From a bacterium (GTDB lineage Bacteria > Actinomycetota > Acidimicrobiia > Acidimicrobiales > CATQHL01): DNA of 9,417 nucleotides. Below, in pieces: positions 1 to 6,583 of this stretch. The stretch spans positions 1 through 9,417 of the forward strand of contig JAPONU010000199.1 of NCBI GenBank assembly GCA_026713745.1, read 5' to 3'. How positions within the stretch are numbered: position 1 is the first letter of the stretch; each line of letters begins with the position of its first letter. The notes beneath the pieces were generated by a model. It searched no databases. It worked only from the letters and a program-made list of their open reading frames with translations, and had not been told where the DNA came from. Position numbers and translations under genes: made by a program.

Positions 1-2
1 GA

Positions 3-299
3 GGCCCCACCGACATCGACAACCTCTGCTTGCTGTGCAGCGACTGCCACCACAAACAGATCCACGAACTCGGCGCCGACCTGACCCGCCAACCCGACGG
101 CACCTACCGCCTCAAACACCCACCCAACCGGCTGCTGAACCTGGCGCGCCACAACAGCAATACGCGAAACGGCAAGACCCGAACCGCCAAAGCCCGAACC
201 GCCAAGTCGAAGGCCGGCAAACACGGACCGTCAGGTCACCAAGACGGCGCCGCCACCAACGACGCCAACCGAACTGCCAACCACCCCCTCCAATGCTGA
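3..299 (+). CDS. HNH endonuclease, C-terminal fragment (13E12/DUF222-like)
   Basis: The reading frame is open from the left edge, so the gene starts outside the window and only about 98 C-terminal residues are seen. The first visible part reads GPTDIDNLCLLCSDCHHKQIHE. This matches the end of an HNH nuclease domain (T-D-x-x-N-L-x-L-L-C-x-x-C/H-H-H...IHE), where the His and Asn residues bind metal and contact DNA. A short D-G-T-Y-R-L block follows, as is common in the actinobacterial 13E12-repeat/DUF222-HNH proteins. The last 45 residues are a basic, low-complexity tail (N-T-R-N-G-K-T-R-T-A-K-A-R-T-A-K), partly built from a 15-base repeat near 178-207. The family is usually repetitive in actinobacterial genomes, and its role is often unknown. 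The family call is fairly firm; the biological target cannot be told. Confidence 0.75.
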   Translation, partial: GPTDIDNLCLLCSDCHHKQIHELGADLTRQPDGTYRLKHPPNRLLNLARHNSNTRNGKTRTAKARTAKSKAGKHGPSGHQDGAATNDANRTANHPLQC

Positions 300-407
300 C
301 AGCGACACCCTGGTCGCCGCGACGAGGGCGGAGCGCCGAGGACGTACACAGACATGCGGCTTGCAAAGGGCGCCGAAGCGCCACCGACAGCTCCGTATGC
401 TCCAGCG
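300..407. other. Intergenic gap before the PhzF-family gene
   Basis: This 108-base stretch has no recognised gene. An in-frame ATG at 354 would add 18 residues (MRLAKGAEAPPT...) to the downstream protein, but that extension does not resemble the PhzF N terminus. A GAGGA sequence lies about 12 bases before that ATG, so use of the upstream start cannot be excluded. No clear promoter was recognised. Confidence 0.4.
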
Positions 408-1682
408 ATGCGTAGACCCTTTGCTCAGGTGGATGTGTTCACGGCTGTGCCCTACAGGGGCAACCCTCTGGCTGTTGTCTCCGAGGCCGAGGGGCTCACG
501 ACCGAGGAGATGCAGCGCGTCGCCGCCTGGACAAACCTGTCGGAGACGACGTTCCTGCTGAAGCCGACCTCTGATCAAACCGACCGACCCGGCCAAACCG
601 ACCCGGCCAACCGACCCGACCCGACCAACCGACCCGACCCCGCCAACCAAGCCGACCTCGCCAACCGACCCGACCCCGCCAACCGACCCGACCCGGCCAA
701 CCGACCCGACCCGGCCAACCGACCCGACCCCGCCAACCAAGCCGGCAGAGCCGACTACCGGGTCCGGATCTTCACGCCCGACCGAGAGCTGCCGTTCGCC
801 GGCCACCCCACTCTGGGAAGCTGTGCCGTGTGGCTCGAACAGGGCGGTGTGCCCCGCCGGCCCGGGGTAATCGTCCAGGAATGCGGGGCCGGTCTGGTGA
901 CGATCCGCTCCAGCAGCAGCCCCAGGAACAGCCCCGATGGCAGCCCCTATGGCAGTGCCAGCAGCAGCCCCGATGGCAGCCCCAGGAACAGCCGGCTGGC
1001 CTTCGCCGCGCCTCCCCTGGTGCGCTCGGGACCGGTCTCGGCTGAAGACCTGGCCGCCGCCTGCGAGCTACTGGGCATCGATCCCGGCACGCCCGGCACC
1101 CCCGACACGCCGGTGGTGGACGCCAACTGGGTCCACAACGGGCCGCCCTGGATGGGAGTACTCCTGCGTTCGGCCGAGGAGGTTCTGGCGCTTCGGCCCC
1201 AGGCGGCCAACCCGCAGGACCTGTTCGTCGGCGTCGTCGGCCCGCACCCACCCGGCGCCACCGCCGGAACCGGAGCCGAATCCGGAGCCGGAACCGGAGC
1301 CGAATCCGGGGCCGAATCCGGAGCCGGAGCCAGAACCGGGACCGGGACCGGGACCGGGACCGGAGCCGAAGCCGAATCCGGAGCTGAAGCCGGTACAGAA
1401 GCCGGGACCGGAGCCGGAACCAGAACCGACGACAGCGACTTCGAGGTGCGGGCGTTCTTCCCCAAGTACGGGGCGCTCGCCGAGGATCCCGTCACTGGCA
1501 GCCTCAACGCCTCGCTCGGCCAGTGGCTGACCGCCGCCAGCTATGCAACGGCGCCGTACACAGCCAGCCAGGGCGCCGCCCTCGGCCGCGACGGCCGCGT
1601 CCTAATCGACCAAGACGCCGACGGCACCATCTGGGTCGGCGGCGAAACCGTCACCTGCATCCAGGGAACCATCGAGATCTAG
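408..1682 (+). CDS. PhzF-family isomerase/epimerase with three low-complexity inserts
   Basis: The 424-residue product belongs to the PhzF/diaminopimelate-epimerase-like fold family. The best-known member isomerises a dihydroanthranilate in phenazine synthesis, but most homologues act on unknown substrates, and no phenazine genes are nearby. The start at 408 gives the classic opening RRPFAQVDVFTAVPYRGNPLAVV. The catalytic Glu is E46 in NLSETTFLL. GHPTLGS lies at 132-138 and the second-half signature EDPVTGS at 359-365. Three simple-sequence segments interrupt the fold: residues about 54-114 (repeats of A-N-R-P-D-P), 168-195 (Ser/Pro/Asp/Gly) and 284-341 (Gly/Ala/Thr/Glu). All keep frame. Without them about 277 residues remain, close to the usual 260-300. 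They fall between conserved blocks, probably in loops, so the enzyme may still fold. No strong ribosome binding site is visible before 408. Confidence 0.88.
   Translation: MRRPFAQVDVFTAVPYRGNPLAVVSEAEGLTTEEMQRVAAWTNLSETTFLLKPTSDQTDRPGQTDPANRPDPTNRPDPANQADLANRPDPANRPDPANRPDPANRPDPANQAGRADYRVRIFTPDRELPFAGHPTLGSCAVWLEQGGVPRRPGVIVQECGAGLVTIRSSSSPRNSPDGSPYGSASSSPDGSPRNSRLAFAAPPLVRSGPVSAEDLAAACELLGIDPGTPGTPDTPVVDANWVHNGPPWMGVLLRSAEEVLALRPQAANPQDLFVGVVGPHPPGATAGTGAESGAGTGAESGAESGAGARTGTGTGTGTGAEAESGAEAGTEAGTGAGTRTDDSDFEVRAFFPKYGALAEDPVTGSLNASLGQWLTAASYATAPYTASQGAALGRDGRVLIDQDADGTIWVGGETVTCIQGTIEI
567..749 (+). repeat. In-frame 18-base-type repeat inside PhzF (A-N-R-P-D-P)
   Basis: The bases are iterations of a unit close to aaccgacccgacccggcc. 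They encode A-N-R-P-D-P about eight or nine times, with variants such as A-N-Q-A-D-L. The array sits between the catalytic-Glu block (NLSETTFLL) and the next conserved strand (ADYRVRIFTPDRELPFAGHPTLG), where the family normally has only a short connection. Copies differ by single bases, so the array is not freshly made throughout. Confidence 0.85.
909..992 (+). repeat. In-frame Ser/Pro/Gly repeat inside PhzF
   Basis: Two imperfect copies of a segment encoding S-S-S-S-P-(RNS)-P-D-G-S lie between the GAGLVTIR strand and RLAFAAPPLV. The nucleotide text repeats agcagcagccccgatggcag and ccccaggaacagcc. It adds about 28 residues and keeps frame. Confidence 0.75.
1257..1430 (+). repeat. In-frame Gly/Ala/Thr/Glu microsatellite inside PhzF
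   Basis: This is a 6/12-base microsatellite made of ggagcc, ggaacc, gaatcc and gggacc units, including four successive gggacc hexamers near 1337-1360. It encodes a flexible acidic Gly-rich stretch of about 58 residues between LFVGVVGPHPPGA and the conserved DFEVRAFFPKYGALAEDPVTGS block. The frame is kept through the array. Confidence 0.85.
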
Positions 1683-2000
1683 CCGACCCCTAGCCCACAA
1701 CCCTGCAACCAGCCCAAAGACAGGCAGACAACCGATCTACCCAGCACGGAACGATCTGGGTCGGCGGCGAAACCGTCACCTGCATCCAGGGAACCATCGA
1801 GATCTAGCCAACCCCTAGCCCACAACCCTGCAACCAGCCCAGAGACAGGCAGACAACCGATCTCTCCAGCACGGCACCATCTGGGTCGGCGGCGAAACCG
1901 TCACCTGCATCCAGGGAACCATCGAGATCTAGCCAACCCCTAGCCCGCAACCCTGCAGCCAGCCCAAAGACAGGCAGACAACCGATCTCTCCAGCACGGA
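1621..2000. repeat. Tandem triplication, 125-bp period, of the PhzF 3' end
   Basis: The landmark atctgggtcggcggcgaaac occurs at 1629, 1754 and 1879, exactly 125 bases apart, and the trailing block ending ccagcacgga returns with the same period up to 2000. Copy 1 contains the last roughly 20 codons of the PhzF gene, its TAG stop and 66 bases of 3' flank. Copies 2 and 3 repeat that gene end and stop, with only a few base differences each. Because 125 is not a multiple of three and lies after the true stop, the extra copies are non-coding remnants of a gene end. Confidence 0.95.
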
Positions 2001-2020
2001 CATCCGAGGGCGAGGGACGC

Positions 2021-2081
2021 CGGGGGCCGGCGCCGGATCGATTTCGCCAGACGATCCGCCGACGGGCACCGGCGGCCCCCG
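2021..2081. terminator. Long hairpin between convergent genes, possible bidirectional terminator
   Basis: An outer perfect stem pairs 2021-2029 (cgggggccg) with 2073-2081. An inner perfect 7-base stem pairs 2034-2040 (cggatcg) with 2052-2058 around an 11-base loop. The element lies between the end of the plus-strand PhzF region and the stop of the minus-strand amidohydrolase at 2100, the expected place for a shared terminator. There is no T-tract on either strand, so intrinsic termination is uncertain; a structure that pauses transcription or protects RNA ends is equally possible. Confidence 0.55.
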
Positions 2082-2099
2082 CCCGGACGGCCTGAGCCT

Positions 2100-3551
2100 T
2101 CAGGTAACGATCGGACTTTCCAGGATCTCGGGATCGATGCTCCGGGATTGCCACTGCCCGTAGCCCGAGCCGACGTGCAGGCTGCCGTCCGAGACGACCG
2201 GCGTCCCCCGCAAGACCGTCATCACCGGCCACGCGGAGACCTCCCAGCCCTCCCACGGGCTGTAGTCACCCTCGTGGTGCAGATCGTCCAGCGTGATCGT
2301 GCGCTCGACGTCGAGGTCCCAGACGGCCAGATCGGCGTCGGCGCCCGGCTGGATCACGCCCTTGCGGGGATACAGCCCGAAGATCCGGGCCGGGTTCGTC
2401 GAGAACAACTCCACGAACCGCCGCAACGACAGCCGCCCCTTCTTGTAGCCCTCCGACAGCAGGATCGTGCCCCGGGTCTCGATCCCCACGTGACCGCCGG
2501 GGACCGTCTCGATGTCGTGGCCACCCAGCTTCACCTCCAGCGAAGTCGTGTACTCGTCGGTGGCGACGGTGGCGACGTCGCCGGCGGTCACCCCCGCCCA
2601 GAGCTGTGCCCGGTCATCGGGCGACGGCAGACCCATGCCGATGTGGTAGCGGGCGCCGTCGGGCTTCAGGTAGTCCTCCTCGGAGAAACACAACAGGTTG
2701 TGCAGCGTCTCTGCGTAGACCGGCCGGCCCCGGCGCCGCTCGGAGGCCACCACACCGACCGACTCCCCGGCCGTCGTGTGCACGAAGTACGTGGCCGCGC
2801 CCGCCTCGGCGGCCAGCGCCGCCACCTGGCGGAAAGCCAGCGCCTCACCGAACGGCGTGTGGGCGCAGCGAATGTTCTGGAGTTGGTTGCGACCCTCCCG
2901 GCGTAGGCGCGCCTCGTTGTACTTGATGAGGTCATCATCCTCGGCGTGCACCATGACGATGCCGCCGGCCTCCTGGGCGATCCGCATGGCCGCCAGCACA
3001 GAGCCGTGGTTGATCCGGATGCCCGCCTGGCCGGTGGTCACATCGGTCGTGAACACCTTGAACGACGGCGTGCCCTGCTCGACGGCGGCGCCGACGCTGG
3101 CCAGGGTCTCCGGCGAGGCCGAGCCGGTGATCACCGGGTGGAAGGCGAAGTCCACGTACGACCGGCCGCTGAAGATCTCCCGGCGCTGGGCGACAGCCTC
3201 GGTGGTGTCGTAGGCCCGGTCGGTGACGTGCACATCCAGGAAGGCGAACGACAACACCGTGGTGGTGCCCCCGTGGGCGGCCGCCCGGGTGGCGCCCTCA
3301 GGCGGCTGCAGCCAGACGTCCGCCCCGCCGGTCCAGCCCCGGTACATCGGCTCGTGAATGTGCGCATGCGACTCGATGCCGCCGGGTGTCACGACCTTGC
3401 CGGTGGCGTCGATCACGGACGCTCCCTCCGGGACGGGCACCGCTCCCGGCGCCGAGACATAGGCGATCCGCTCGCCGGCGATGCCGATGTCCAGATGGCC
3501 CTCGCTATGCGGCGTCACCACCCAGCCGCCGCTGATCACAGTGTCGACCAT
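2100..3551 (-). CDS. Dihydropyrimidinase/D-hydantoinase-like amidohydrolase
   Basis: The 483-residue product is a metal-dependent cyclic amidohydrolase of the dihydropyrimidinase/hydantoinase/allantoinase group, cytosolic, expected to open cyclic amide or imide rings. Metal ligands are in order: H62 and H64 in GGIESHAHIHEP, the carbamylated Lys K165 in SFKVFTT, H202 in VHAED, H258 in FVHTTAGES and D332 in ATDEYTTS. The C-terminal small beta domain has the usual GVIQPGADADLAVWDLD. After the last metal Asp the usual D-H-(C/S)-P-F is replaced by D-E-Y-T-T, so the substrate may differ from hydantoin or dihydrouracil. The ATG at 3551 gives the normal opening MVDTVISGGWVVTP; a TTG at 3590 would add 13 Gly-rich residues and is less likely. 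Full length, no inserts. It is the last of three minus-strand genes. Confidence 0.9.
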   Translation of the reverse strand: MVDTVISGGWVVTPHSEGHLDIGIAGERIAYVSAPGAVPVPEGASVIDATGKVVTPGGIESHAHIHEPMYRGWTGGADVWLQPPEGATRAAAHGGTTTVLSFAFLDVHVTDRAYDTTEAVAQRREIFSGRSYVDFAFHPVITGSASPETLASVGAAVEQGTPSFKVFTTDVTTGQAGIRINHGSVLAAMRIAQEAGGIVMVHAEDDDLIKYNEARLRREGRNQLQNIRCAHTPFGEALAFRQVAALAAEAGAATYFVHTTAGESVGVVASERRRGRPVYAETLHNLLCFSEEDYLKPDGARYHIGMGLPSPDDRAQLWAGVTAGDVATVATDEYTTSLEVKLGGHDIETVPGGHVGIETRGTILLSEGYKKGRLSLRRFVELFSTNPARIFGLYPRKGVIQPGADADLAVWDLDVERTITLDDLHHEGDYSPWEGWEVSAWPVMTVLRGTPVVSDGSLHVGSGYGQWQSRSIDPEILESPIVT

Positions 3552-3578
3552 GGAACCCGAACCTACGCCCCGGCCGGC

Positions 3579-3598
3579 CGTGCCGGACAACCGGCACG
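3579..3598. other. Perfect 8-bp hairpin upstream of the amidohydrolase
   Basis: The bases cgtgccgg (3579-3586) and ccggcacg (3591-3598) are perfectly complementary around an ACAA loop (TTGT on the minus strand). The element lies 28 bases before the amidohydrolase start and after the LLM stop. A shorter version (gccgg-acaa-ccggc) occurs at 3656-3669. It may be an attenuator, an RNA-end stabiliser or a terminator without T-tract; the role is not shown by the sequence. Confidence 0.5.
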
Positions 3599-3726
3599 AA
3601 CCCCAGCAAGGCCGGCATCAGCCATCAGACCCGAACCCACGACCCGACCACACCCGCCGGACAACCGGCACCGCCGACGCAACCGGCACCAACCCCCGCC
3701 GGGCCGAAGTCAGCCATCGGCCCTGG
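3582..3726. repeat. Degenerate tandem duplication of the LLM gene 3' end
   Basis: The 16-base block gccggacaaccggcac occurs at 3582 and 3656. The gene-end block tcagccatc, which contains the stop codon of the LLM gene at 3710, recurs at 3618, a period of 92. The difference between the periods 74 and 92 is explained by an extra 18 bases in the gene-proximal copy, which itself contains a third caaccggcac. The copies are diverged, so this duplication is older than the one after PhzF. Confidence 0.65.
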
Positions 3727-4774
3727 CACCGGCCCCCGGCTCCCGGCCGAAGCGGGGCAGCACCAGTTCGGCCCAGTTGCCGATGCGGCGGCGGCGCTCG
3801 GGTAGGTCGGCGTCGAGGGCGCCGTCGAAGTTCCGGGCCCCGGCCGCCATCGCCGCCCGGATCTGAGACTCGACCTCCTCGGGGGTGCCGCAGAACATGA
3901 AGCGGCTGCGGATGTAGTCGCCGATGCCCAGGGCGTCCGCCCGCTCCACATACCTGCGCTTCAGATCGTCGGTGACCTTGCCGTGGCTCACCAGGTCGTA
4001 TTGCTCGCCGAGGCGGGCGATGCCCTCCCGGTACTCGCTGGGCACGAACTTGCCCTCCACGCGGCCCTGGGAGAAGTGCATGGCGAACGCCGTCGCTGCC
4101 CAGGCGCCTTCGGCCAGCGCCGCGCCCGGGCGCGCATCCACGAACCAGAAGCAGGTGAACCACACCTCCAGGTCGGCCAGCGTCCGACCGGCCGACTCGG
4201 CCCCCTCTGATATCAACTCCAGGCAGCCCGAGACCACCTCGGGCAGGACTCCCAGACCGCACACGACACCGTCGGCAACCTCGCCGGCCAGGCGCAGCGC
4301 CCGAGGCCCGTGCGCCGAGATGATGATCGGCACCGAGGTTCCCCGACCCCACTCCAGGCGGCAGTCCGAGTCCTGGTAGGAGGCTCGGCCGTCGGCGAGC
4401 AGCCGGCGCACCGTGGCGATGTACTCCCGCAACTCGTCCAAGCGGGCAGCCGGTTGCCCCAGGTGCCACACGCCGGTACCGCCGGAGCCGATGCCGAAGT
4501 AGGTCCGCCCCGGCGCCAAGTCCTCGAGGGTGGCCATCGCCGACGCGGTCACGACCGGGTGGCGGCTGACAGGGTTGGAGACCCACGTGCCGAGCCGGAT
4601 CGTGCTGGTCTCCCGAGCCACCGCCCCCAGCGTCATCCACGGGTCTCGGAACAGCGCCGGCGAGTCCCAGACACCCATCCGGTCGAACCCCAGCGCCTCG
4701 GCGTCCCGGATCTCGGCGGCCACCCCTTCCGGCGGCCCCGGCGTCACCCCGAACCCGAACCCCGGAACGCTCAT
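3710..4774 (-). CDS. LLM-class (luciferase-like) flavin/F420-dependent oxidoreductase
   Basis: The 354-residue product is a single-domain TIM-barrel oxidoreductase of the bacterial-luciferase-like superfamily. Visible marks are the N-terminal strand FGFGVTPGPPEG, DAEALGFDRMGVWDS, the DLAPGRTYFGIGSGGTG loop (about 86-101) that lines the cofactor site, the helix RLDELREYIATVRRLL, and VPIIISAHGPRALRLAGEVADGVV (about 148-171). This last block is typical of the F420-dependent Mer-like branch, so F420 is the more likely cofactor, though FMN cannot be excluded. The end has FCGTPEEVESQIRAAMAAGARNF, also normal. The start at 4774 has ggag very close and gagggg about 12 bases upstream. The start region is duplicated, which creates a short upstream ORF ending inside this start codon. 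It lies between the peptidase and amidohydrolase genes on the same strand; the substrate is unknown. Confidence 0.9.
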   Translation of the reverse strand: MSVPGFGFGVTPGPPEGVAAEIRDAEALGFDRMGVWDSPALFRDPWMTLGAVARETSTIRLGTWVSNPVSRHPVVTASAMATLEDLAPGRTYFGIGSGGTGVWHLGQPAARLDELREYIATVRRLLADGRASYQDSDCRLEWGRGTSVPIIISAHGPRALRLAGEVADGVVCGLGVLPEVVSGCLELISEGAESAGRTLADLEVWFTCFWFVDARPGAALAEGAWAATAFAMHFSQGRVEGKFVPSEYREGIARLGEQYDLVSHGKVTDDLKRRYVERADALGIGDYIRSRFMFCGTPEEVESQIRAAMAAGARNFDGALDADLPERRRRIGNWAELVLPRFGREPGAGARADG

Positions 4775-4869
4775 CGCTCCGACCCCTCGTCCGGCGACCC
4801 CTCATCGACCCCGACGGCACCACGTGGACGCAGCGGAACGCTCATCGCTCCGACCCCTCGTCCGGCGAC
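4763..4869. repeat. 36-bp direct repeat, 71-bp period, duplicating the LLM start region
   Basis: An identical 36-base block lies at 4763-4798 and 4834-4869. On the minus strand each copy carries the gagggg/ggag purine run, the ATG start and the next codons AGC GTT CCG. The gene therefore has two identical translation starts, at 4774 and 4845. The period of 71 places them in different frames. No base differs within the repeated block, which suggests a recent event or selection. Confidence 0.9.
4771..4845 (-). other. Short upstream ORF (24 codons) overlapping the LLM start
   Basis: Starting at the duplicated ATG at 4845, the frame encodes MSVPLRPRGAVGVDEGSPDE followed by G-S-E-R and a TGA at 4773-4771. 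That stop overlaps the true LLM ATG in an ATGA arrangement, which is typical of translational coupling or reinitiation. The upstream ATG has the same leader as the real one. The peptide itself looks arbitrary because it is a product of the duplication. Whether it is translated is not known. Confidence 0.45.
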
Positions 4870-4884
4870 GGCTCGACGTCCCCC

Positions 4885-4905
4885 GCTGCCGCGGCGAGCG
4901 GCAGC
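4885..4905. other. Perfect 8-bp hairpin between the peptidase and LLM genes
   Basis: The bases gctgccgc (4885-4892) pair with gcggcagc (4898-4905) around a GGCGA loop. It lies downstream of the P1 peptidase stop (4961) and about 110 bases before the LLM start on the minus strand. No T-tract follows. It could be a weak terminator or a processing or stability element within a polycistronic message. Confidence 0.45.
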
Positions 4906-4960
4906 ACCTCCAGCAGCGGCCACACCCCCAGGACCGGGCAGGATCCCCCGAACAGCCTCA

Positions 4961-6565
4961 TCACCCCGACTGCCCGGAGATCAACTCCCGGACACGATCT
5001 ATCGGCAAGGCGTGAGCGGTGATGCCGTCGCGGCCGGTCATGGTCTCGGCCGCGAACAGGGCGTTGACGATGGCCTCCTCGGTGGCGTCGACGGTGGCCT
5101 CATACAGGGCGACGAGCATGCCGGCGTCCACCATCAGCGGCCCGGCGCCTGCTGCCTCACGATGGTCCGTATCGAGATCCGGCGGGTCGGCCAACGATCT
5201 CGCCCGATCCTCCGGAGACCGCGTGGGGCTCCCCGACGAGCCCCGATCGGGCGCCCCCGAACTCCCTGCCTGCCCAGCACTTCCCGACCCCCCAGCAGTC
5301 CCCGACCGCCCAGCAGTCCCCGACCGCCCGCCGCGCCCCAGGTCACTGTGGCCGGTGGCGAACGCGATCGACAGGTCGCCCGACCAGTGCTCGCCGACAC
5401 CGCCGGCCCGGCCGATTCCCAGAGCCGTACGGGCCGCCAGGGTGCGGCACTGGTGCGGCAGCAGCGGCGCGTCGGTGGCCACGACCGTGATGATCGAACC
5501 CATCCCCTCGGGCAGATCGCCGCCCGGCAACGGGACCACGCTCTCGTCGAGGTGCAGCCCCACCGGGAACCCGTCGATCACCAGCCGCCGCCGGGAGCCG
5601 TGGTTGGCCTGCACCAGCACGCCGACCGTGTAGCTGCCCACTCCGCCGGCCGTGTCGCCCAGCGCTTCGCCACCCGTGTCGCCCAGCGCTTCGCCACCCG
5701 TGTCGCCTTGCGCTTCGCCATCCGTGTCGCCAGCAGACCCGCCAACGATCCGGAACGAGGTGCCGATGCCACCCTTGAAGCCGTGGCAGATCATGCCGGT
5801 GCCGCTGCCGACGTTGCCCTCCGCCACCGGGCCCGCACCGCCCACCGGGAACGCACCACCGACCCGAGACGCACCGCCTGCACCGCCCGCACCGCCAGCA
5901 CCACCCGCGCTGCCCACACCGATTGCACCACCAACCCGGCCCGCACCAACCACACCAGCCGCACCGCCCACCGGGAACGCACCACCCGCCCGAGACGCAC
6001 CAGCCGCCGGGCCCGCACCAGCCGCCCGAGACGCACTACCCGCCGGGCCCGCACCAGCCGCAGTCGCCGCCCTGCCCGCACCGCTCGCACCCGCCGCCTC
6101 GAGCGCCGCCCACACGTCGGCAGCCAGCACGTGCGAGCCGTTGATGTCGTTCAGCAGCCCGTCCCAGGTCTCGGCGACGACCGGCAGCGACCACCAGTCC
6201 GAACCCGACCGCTGCGACCGCTCAACCTGCACCAAGGCATCACGCACCACCCCCACCGAGTGCGTGTTCGTCAGGGCGATCGGCGACGTCAGCAGCCCCG
6301 ACTCCTCGATCCAGTGGCTGCCGGTCATCTCACCGTTGCCGTTCAGCCGGCCGATTCCGGCGAACACCGGGTTGAGCGCCACCGGCTCGGGGCGGGGAAC
6401 CACCACGGTCACACCGGTACGCACCGGGCCCTCGCCGACAACCAGCGGGCCGTCGCCGGCAATGCGGGTCACATGCCCAACCGCCACACCCGGCACGTCC
6501 ACAATGGCGTTCAGCGCTCCGGTCCGCCCCGAGGCCGCGAACAACCCGATGTCCCGCGCCCGCAT
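4961..6565 (-). CDS. P1/DmpA-like (S58) peptidase with three low-complexity inserts
   Basis: The 534-residue product belongs to the P1 family of N-terminal-nucleophile aminopeptidases (DmpA, BapA; MEROPS S58). These self-cleave to expose a Ser nucleophile and hydrolyse D-amino or beta-amino peptides and amides. The ATG at 6565 gives the family opening MRARDIGLFAASGRTGALNA, then the DVPGVAVGHVT block. LTNTHSVG lies at about 98-105, the nucleophile region VGSGTGMICHGFKGGIGTSF at about 252-271, VVATDAPLLPHQCRTLA at 361-377, and the C-terminal VNALFAAETMTGRDG. Many relatives have G-T-S-S-R; here the second Ser is Phe, which should be checked against the cleavage site. Three inserts sit at about 157-248, 278-308 and 409-477; removing them leaves about 342 residues, a normal length. 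No clear ribosome binding site precedes the start. Confidence 0.87.
   Translation of the reverse strand: MRARDIGLFAASGRTGALNAIVDVPGVAVGHVTRIAGDGPLVVGEGPVRTGVTVVVPRPEPVALNPVFAGIGRLNGNGEMTGSHWIEESGLLTSPIALTNTHSVGVVRDALVQVERSQRSGSDWWSLPVVAETWDGLLNDINGSHVLAADVWAALEAAGASGAGRAATAAGAGPAGSASRAAGAGPAAGASRAGGAFPVGGAAGVVGAGRVGGAIGVGSAGGAGGAGGAGGASRVGGAFPVGGAGPVAEGNVGSGTGMICHGFKGGIGTSFRIVGGSAGDTDGEAQGDTGGEALGDTGGEALGDTAGGVGSYTVGVLVQANHGSRRRLVIDGFPVGLHLDESVVPLPGGDLPEGMGSIITVVATDAPLLPHQCRTLAARTALGIGRAGGVGEHWSGDLSIAFATGHSDLGRGGRSGTAGRSGTAGGSGSAGQAGSSGAPDRGSSGSPTRSPEDRARSLADPPDLDTDHREAAGAGPLMVDAGMLVALYEATVDATEEAIVNALFAAETMTGRDGITAHALPIDRVRELISGQSG
5135..5341 (-). repeat. Low-complexity insert 3 in the P1 peptidase
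   Basis: Between WSGDLSIAFATGHSDLG and GPLMVDAGMLVALYEATVDA the protein carries about 69 extra residues: first R-S-G-T-A-G repeats (an 18-base unit occurring twice near 5284-5327), then a Ser/Arg/Asp-rich segment without clear periodicity. In normal family members the helix following the substrate-side strand is reached by a much shorter linker. Confidence 0.7.
5642..5734 (-). repeat. 24-base in-frame repeat in the P1 peptidase (G-E-A-L-G-D-T-G)
   Basis: A 24-base unit, seen on the plus strand as cagcgcttcgccacccgtgtcgcc with variants, repeats about four times. It encodes the octapeptide G-E-A-L-G-D-T-G, with variants E-A-Q and T-A-G. It is placed directly after the predicted autocleavage region (KGGIGTSFRIVGG) and before the strand SYTVGVLVQANHG. 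An insert so close to the processing site could affect maturation. Confidence 0.85.
5822..6097 (-). repeat. Large Gly/Ala-rich insert in the P1 peptidase
   Basis: About 92 residues of Gly, Ala, Val, Ser and Arg (A-G-G-A-x-R-V-G-G-A, G-A-G-P-A-A-G-A-S-R) lie between the helix ADVWAALEAA and VAEGNVGSGTGMICHGFKGG. In family members this is the linker before the autocleavage site. The DNA has several interleaved periods based on ccgcccgcaccg- and gggaacgcacca-like units, including a repeat of caccgggaacgcacca around 5842 and 5970. Confidence 0.8.
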
Positions 6566-6583
6566 GTCAGTGCTCGGAGAGAG

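Noticed and set aside
354..407. Upstream in-frame start for the PhzF-family protein
   Set aside because: The added 18 residues are Ala/Pro-rich and precede the typical PhzF opening (R-R-P-F-A-Q-V-D-V-F-T), so the ATG at 408 is preferred.
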